Source: Lysobacter arenosi (lineage in GTDB: Bacteria > Pseudomonadota > Gammaproteobacteria > Xanthomonadales > Xanthomonadaceae). From it: DNA of 64,000 nucleotides. The translations under genes and the position numbers were made by a program. Within the stretch, counting starts at the first letter, position 1. Each line of letters opens with the position of its first letter. The notes under the pieces were generated by a model that worked only from the letters and a program-made list of their open reading frames with translations, was not told the origin of the DNA and ran no database searches. The stretch is taken from positions 1,116,001 to 1,180,000 of the forward strand of contig NZ_CP071517.1 in the NCBI RefSeq assembly GCF_016613475.2, written 5' to 3'. Positions 63,764 to 64,000 of this stretch are shown here, one piece after another.

Positions 63764-64000
63764 TCATGCCCCGGGGGAAGCGGTCGGTGAAGCAGTCGAA
63801 GGGATCTGGCGTTGCGCGCGCGCAAGTCGGCGACGCAGGGGCAGCACCACGCTGGCACTGATGGCCAGCCCGCCGATCAGCACGCCCAGCAGCACCGCCA
63901 CGATCAGTGCCACGCCCAGGTTGCTGGGCAGCCGGGCAAAACCGAGATCGATCAGCACGGGCGCGCGGTTGAGCGCACCGATGACGGCACCGACGGCCAG
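63764..64000 (-). CDS. lapA: LapA-family protein (5' end cut by window edge)
   Basis: The visible 78 codons (79 with stop) cover the C-terminal part of a DUF1049/LapA protein: VLIDLGFARLPSNLGVALIVAVLLGVLIGGLAISASVVL, one membrane helix, then a basic RRRLARAQRQ helix and a Ser/Thr/Pro tail. The frame is open to the right edge and the N-terminal membrane helix starts LAVGAVIGALN at the edge. A GTG at 63958 exists, but codons before it continue the family, so it is not the start. LapA works with LapB. Confidence 0.88.
   Translation of the reverse strand: MAVGAVIGALNRAPVLIDLGFARLPSNLGVALIVAVLLGVLIGGLAISASVVLPLRRRLARAQRQIPSTASPTASPGA

Overview
The window is high-GC, densely packed bacterial chromosome. 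The gene set (a long Xanthomonas/Caulobacter-type TonB-dependent receptor with a SapC-family partner, a CopL-CopA-CopB copper locus, LapAB, RlmN-PilW-RodZ-YfgM-BamB-Der, and a PsrA-like regulator beside a FadN/FadA pair) points to Xanthomonadaceae in the Lysobacter/Luteimonas/Xanthomonas neighbourhood. I saw no insertion sequence, integrase, phage module, rRNA or CRISPR array. Both window edges cut genes: a SapC-family gene on the left and lapA on the right.

Layout. 1-4.9 kb: SapC (partial), a 1067-aa TonB-dependent receptor, a 553-bp regulatory gap with two LacI-type palindromes, and a MarC-family membrane protein. 5.1-10.7 kb: a three-gene SMC-like operon resembling Wadjet jetABC/mksFEB, with no jetD/mksG nuclease gene beside it. 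10.8-16.6 kb: an RcsB-like response regulator, an EF-hand protein, a CBS-domain protein, a hypothetical, then a signalling operon made of a sigma-54 response regulator, a 69-aa stand-alone H-box protein and a hybrid histidine kinase. 16.7-19.9 kb: a GT4 glycosyltransferase followed by a glycogen-debranching-like enzyme. 19.9-28.5 kb is a metal/metalloid resistance island: copL-copA-copB; an arsenic operon arsR-arsI-arsN2-arsC-aqpS on the minus strand; and a divergent Cu(I)-ATPase gene with cueR. 28.5-31.3 kb: two related exported alpha/beta hydrolases flanking a DsbA-like protein and a peroxiredoxin.

31.4-54 kb is mainly housekeeping: tRNA-Ala and tRNA-Glu; a DUF1249 gene; ppsR divergent from ppsA; mscS, orn, tadA, guaA, guaB, folD, a DUF1244 gene, a BEM46-like hydrolase; a molybdenum-cofactor run mobA-moeA-moeB directly after der; and ndk-rlmN-pilW-rodZ-yfgM-bamB. 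54-58.3 kb is a fatty-acid beta-oxidation locus: a PsrA-like TetR regulator with a PsrA-type box upstream, then fadN-like and fadA genes. 58.4-64 kb is an envelope polysaccharide/LPS operon on the minus strand: lapA, lapB, a WecA-like transferase, a WbpM/CapD-like dehydratase, galU, then a CsaA-like tRNA-binding protein.

The most unusual points are the JetD-less Wadjet/Mks-like operon, with an inverted repeat and three direct repeats in its upstream region; the stand-alone H-box protein between two signalling genes; a 15-bp minisatellite inside the start of moeA; a compact ars operon whose promoter implies an almost leaderless arsR mRNA; and a strong terminator-like hairpin in the leader of ndk. 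All names rest on reading motifs and remembered family features; no database search was run.
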